From positions 694,779 to 758,778 of the forward strand of contig NC_030383.2 of NCBI RefSeq assembly GCF_001625215.2: a DNA stretch of 64,000 nucleotides. The letters are read 5' to 3'. Source of the DNA: Daucus carota subsp. sativus (Eukaryota; Streptophyta; Magnoliopsida; Apiales; Apiaceae). Below are positions 61,464-64,000 of this stretch, one piece after another. The notes below the pieces were generated by a model, which saw only the letters and a list, made by a program, of their open reading frames with translations, was not told the origin of the DNA and made no database searches. Both the position numbers and the translations under genes were made by a program. Position 1 is the stretch's first letter. The number at the start of each line of letters is the position of its first letter.

Positions 61464-61730
61464 TCAAATGGATCTCATGCTATATTTCAACAGCTTTCCA
61501 AAACTCTCCTCCCAGAGAGCAACATCCAATGAATTGACATAGTAAAAAACAGGACCAGCCTGGTCCTCTGCTTTTCTGCAACTAAGGATCTCTACGAGCT
61601 CATTGAGGCACCATAGAGAACGAGCATAGTAGTTCTGGGAGATAACTACGACAAACATATTTGACTCATTTATTGCATTGAGAAGTCCGGATTTGCAATA
61701 ACGAGTTGCAAACTGAATCGTATTATACAA
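61464..61730 (-). pseudogene. TIR-domain fragment of a TIR-NBS-LRR-type resistance gene
   Basis: The 88-codon minus-strand frame contains the middle of a TIR domain: LLNAINESNMFVVVISQNYY, then ARSLWCLNELVEIL, then a CRKAEDQAG stretch and PVFYYVNSLDV, followed by the WEESFGKLLKYS helix. These match the alphaB-to-betaD part of plant TIR domains (typically VFSxNYASSxWCLDELVxIL, then PVFYxVDPSDV). The usual start (YDVFLSFRGEDTR) and any NB-ARC or LRR sequence are missing, and a stop follows soon after. It is therefore a truncated relic or a very short TIR-only remnant. It lies 262 bp past the stop codon of the methyltransferase, on the same strand. Confidence 0.7.
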
Positions 61731-61991
61731 ATAAGGCCTTACAAAATGGACTAGAAAGCAACGTCAATCCAAGTACCAAATCGAGGAATCAACAAGTATT
61801 TATTGTCTGGAATATAAAAAGGCTTGTTGTCTGTTTCAAAAACAAACAATATTACACTAACACGGTGGAAATGGCACGTTTGAAGGCCCGACAGAATCAA
61901 TAAAGAGTCTATTACAAGAAGTTTATGCAATTTCTTGCCATAAATTACACAAGAAAACAAAATAAAATCATAAGCGTAATCAATAAAGAGT

Positions 61992-63434
61992 CTATTTGTA
62001 TAATTCCATGACCGAGATGTTATAACCACATGAGGCTTTGCTATAACCTGTGAATCCAGCATCTTTGATCAAGGCCGCGAACTCGTTCTCAGTTCTCTCT
62101 TTTCCACTAGGAGTTCGTGTCAGCATTGCAACATCGATATCATACACATGTTTTGTTGCAATGTCAGAGTCCGGTACCTCCTGCGAAATTGATTCTACAA
62201 TTATCACTTTCCCTTTCTTCGTAAGTGCTTGATAGCAATTCTTCAACAACTTCAAGCATCGTTCATCGCTCCAGTTATGACATACGTACTGTAAGAATAC
62301 AAGCAGATCTAGTTAACAGCTGAATTGAAGATAGTATTGTACTTTGGATAGAAATTTCAGACAATTTCTCAAATTTCGGTATCAGGAAAAATAAATAAAT
62401 GTCACCTTCATGAAAATAGCATCCCCTCTCGGCACACTAACAAACATGTCACCCCCGACATGCTCCACACCTGCATAATATCTTGCTAGTGTCAGCAGGG
62501 GCGAAACCAGGATTTCAAGAAAGTCGGGACTAGCTAAGAATAGTGAAATTAATTTTTGAATGTCAGTCGGGCTTAATATTATATATGTACCTGGATAAGG
62601 TGGAGCATCTTTGACAACATTGGGGAGATCAAAGTTAATCCCTTTGATAGCAGGGTAACTAGAGATGATCATACTTAGGGTGGCCCCCGTGCCTCCGCCG
62701 ACATCCACCAAAGTTGTCAGGCCTTCGAAACCGTTATAGGTTTGCAAGATTTTCTTCATGGTAAGGGTAGAATGGCTAGACATTGCCTGGTTGAAGACTT
62801 GGCTAAATCTGGGGTCTTTGCGGTTGTACTCAAATACATTCATTCCGTGAGCTTTCTCAAAAGCTATTCCGCCATCAAGTACCGCGTCTTTCAAATGGTA
62901 CCTGTATTAATACAAAAATGATAATTATGTTTGGCAATGTACATCTGACGGTCTCATGGTCTAATGATATCAAAAACAAGATGTTTAAATGAGTTGTTAT
63001 ATATTTGATTACCAGGTCTCCATAAAGATTTTGTCATGATTCATGAGCAAATACGGAGCCATGGACACACCATCGGAGCTTTTAACAAAAAACTTGCACA
63101 CCGGGGCCAAGCCGTAAAGGCGCTCAATATGACCATCCGTCGACTCACGAATTCTACACTCGAGCACAGAGTAACTAGCTAGGAACCGGAGGATACGGTC
63201 TAGCATGACTGGTGTGCCTTGTTGGCTGGACGGAAGCTGATCCGCTAGCTCGGAAGGCGATACATAAGCGCCTGGACCAGCCTTAGAAATGGCTTCCAGA
63301 AGGTCCAATTCAATTGCTGACATTAGTACCATGGGCAGAAAGGAAGCACCTACTAACTGCATGGCAAACATGTAAGCTCCTTCTTCCTCTCCCTCTGTTT
63401 GTACTTTCGGGTTCATTTCAGTCGTTAAAGTCAT
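61992..63434 (-). CDS. COMT-like plant O-methyltransferase, 364 aa, four exons
   Basis: Exons on the minus strand are 63434-63013, 62901-62591, 62470-62406 and 62288-61992, giving 364 residues, close to the 365 of classic caffeic acid OMTs. Parts: N-terminal dimerisation domain (about 15-115); [20 protein letters not shown]; the SAM-binding loop LVDVGGGTG (205-213); [20 protein letters not shown]; the catalytic His270 in HNWSDERC; and Glu298 and Glu330, matching the COMT catalytic set. It transfers a methyl group from S-adenosylmethionine to a phenolic hydroxyl in the cytosol. Two pocket positions differ from caffeate OMTs: Asn271 follows the catalytic His where Asp is usual, and LTRTPSG replaces LAHNPGG. 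The substrate is therefore probably not caffeate/5-hydroxyferulate; a coumarin, flavonoid or other phenolic is possible. A second in-frame Met lies at residue 7. Intron 2 holds a stretch resembling a hAT end (CAGGGGCGAAACCAGG, about 62495). Confidence 0.93.
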
Positions 63435-64000
63435 AATTTCTACAGATAGAAATTGCTGGAAAATTGTATCTGATATTTTCGTATGCTGAAGAATCAGACC
63501 AAGAGGATGTGTATCATTGAGTACCCCTGTGCTCGACTTTATATAGAGTCCAATACTAATGTGCGCACAATTTTTTCATCTATCCAGTAAGATTTCAGTT
63601 GTGATAGTATGATTTCTACCAACAATAATAGTGTAAAATTTTGCTAATTCAACTATAATTGCAGGGATTCAAAGAATATCAAGTTCCAGGAAAGAAATTA
63701 ACGCGATCCTTGTCATTCCACATCCACATCCTAGCAAGGATATTACAATTTACAGGAGCATGACTTCATTCGTGACAGCATAATTTCTGCGAAAATGACA
63801 CTGAGGAATCTGACAGAGTATTTACTATAGAAATCTAATATTTTTCAAGACCGAGTTCTAACATTATGTTATGTTCCCGATTCTTCAGAAACCTTAAGGT
63901 ATCAGAAAGATTGATTTAACCGGATCATAATATTGGCTTTCGAGAAAGTAAGTGTTAAGATACCATATATAATCATGTTAATGAGTTAATCCCTTCCCCA
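63435..64000. other. Upstream region of the O-methyltransferase
   Basis: Promoter and flank of the minus-strand methyltransferase. No coding content is seen up to the window edge. Confidence 0.5.
63538..63548 (-). promoter_or_regulatory. TATA box of the O-methyltransferase
   Basis: The minus strand reads CTCTATATAAAG, about 105 bp upstream of the start codon at 63434. This gives a leader of roughly 75 nt. Confidence 0.65.

Noticed and set aside
62490..62585. hAT-like end (CAGGGGCGAAACCAGG) in methyltransferase intron 2
   Set aside because: Only one end is convincing; no matching opposite terminus or 8-bp duplication was found.
1..64000. CRISPR arrays, rRNA, operons and bacterial-type signals
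   Set aside because: None present; this is plant nuclear DNA with spliced genes.

Overview
This window is a piece of a eudicot nuclear genome. It is AT-rich, the genes are split by GT-AG introns, and it carries plant-type receptor kinases, a COMT-type methyltransferase, a plant annexin, and a fragment of a TIR domain of the kind found in dicot resistance genes. The family is not certain from the sequence alone. Seven protein-coding genes and one resistance-gene fragment can be supported. About 15-20 short, mostly non-autonomous DNA transposons sit between and inside them.

Layout. 1-4300 is non-genic: a Stowaway-like MITE, a Helitron with two candidate 5' ends (2163-3589) and a PIF/Harbinger-like MITE (3665-4110). 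4600-6874 (+) is a five-exon DUF4057 gene. 9174-13362 (-) is a five-exon Pumilio (PUF) RNA-binding protein, convergent with it. 14-18 kb is AT-rich with MITEs. 18477-42580 (+) is a 21-coding-exon TFIID subunit 1 (TAF1) gene. Its long introns hold a second Helitron, Stowaway and other MITEs, a GC-rich island of unknown origin, and a 317-bp-period tandem duplication that looks identical. 43645-46203 (-) is a 316-residue annexin, convergent with TAF1. 46.3-49 kb holds two TIR elements, one a hAT element with a perfect 8-bp target duplication. 49516-52815 and 55496-58690 (both -) are tandem MIK2-like LRR receptor kinases. 61464-61730 (-) is a TIR-domain remnant. 61992-63434 (-) is a four-exon O-methyltransferase.

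The genes do not form a functional cluster. TAF1, PUM, DUF4057 and annexin are housekeeping-type genes. The right-hand 15 kb (two receptor kinases, TIR remnant, methyltransferase) looks like a faster-evolving defence and specialised-metabolism region. Three related non-coding blocks there (near 53.7, 59.5 and 61.1 kb) suggest repeated segmental duplication of the receptor-kinase unit.

All exon junctions were worked out by hand from reading-frame continuity, GT/AG signals and family conservation, so they are models. No wholly new system was found. The points most worth checking are the doubled heads of both Helitrons, changes in the methyltransferase active site, an 81-residue tandem repeat and a non-canonical repeat 5 in the Pumilio protein, a homopolymer frameshift in one receptor kinase, and the identical tandem duplication in a TAF1 intron.
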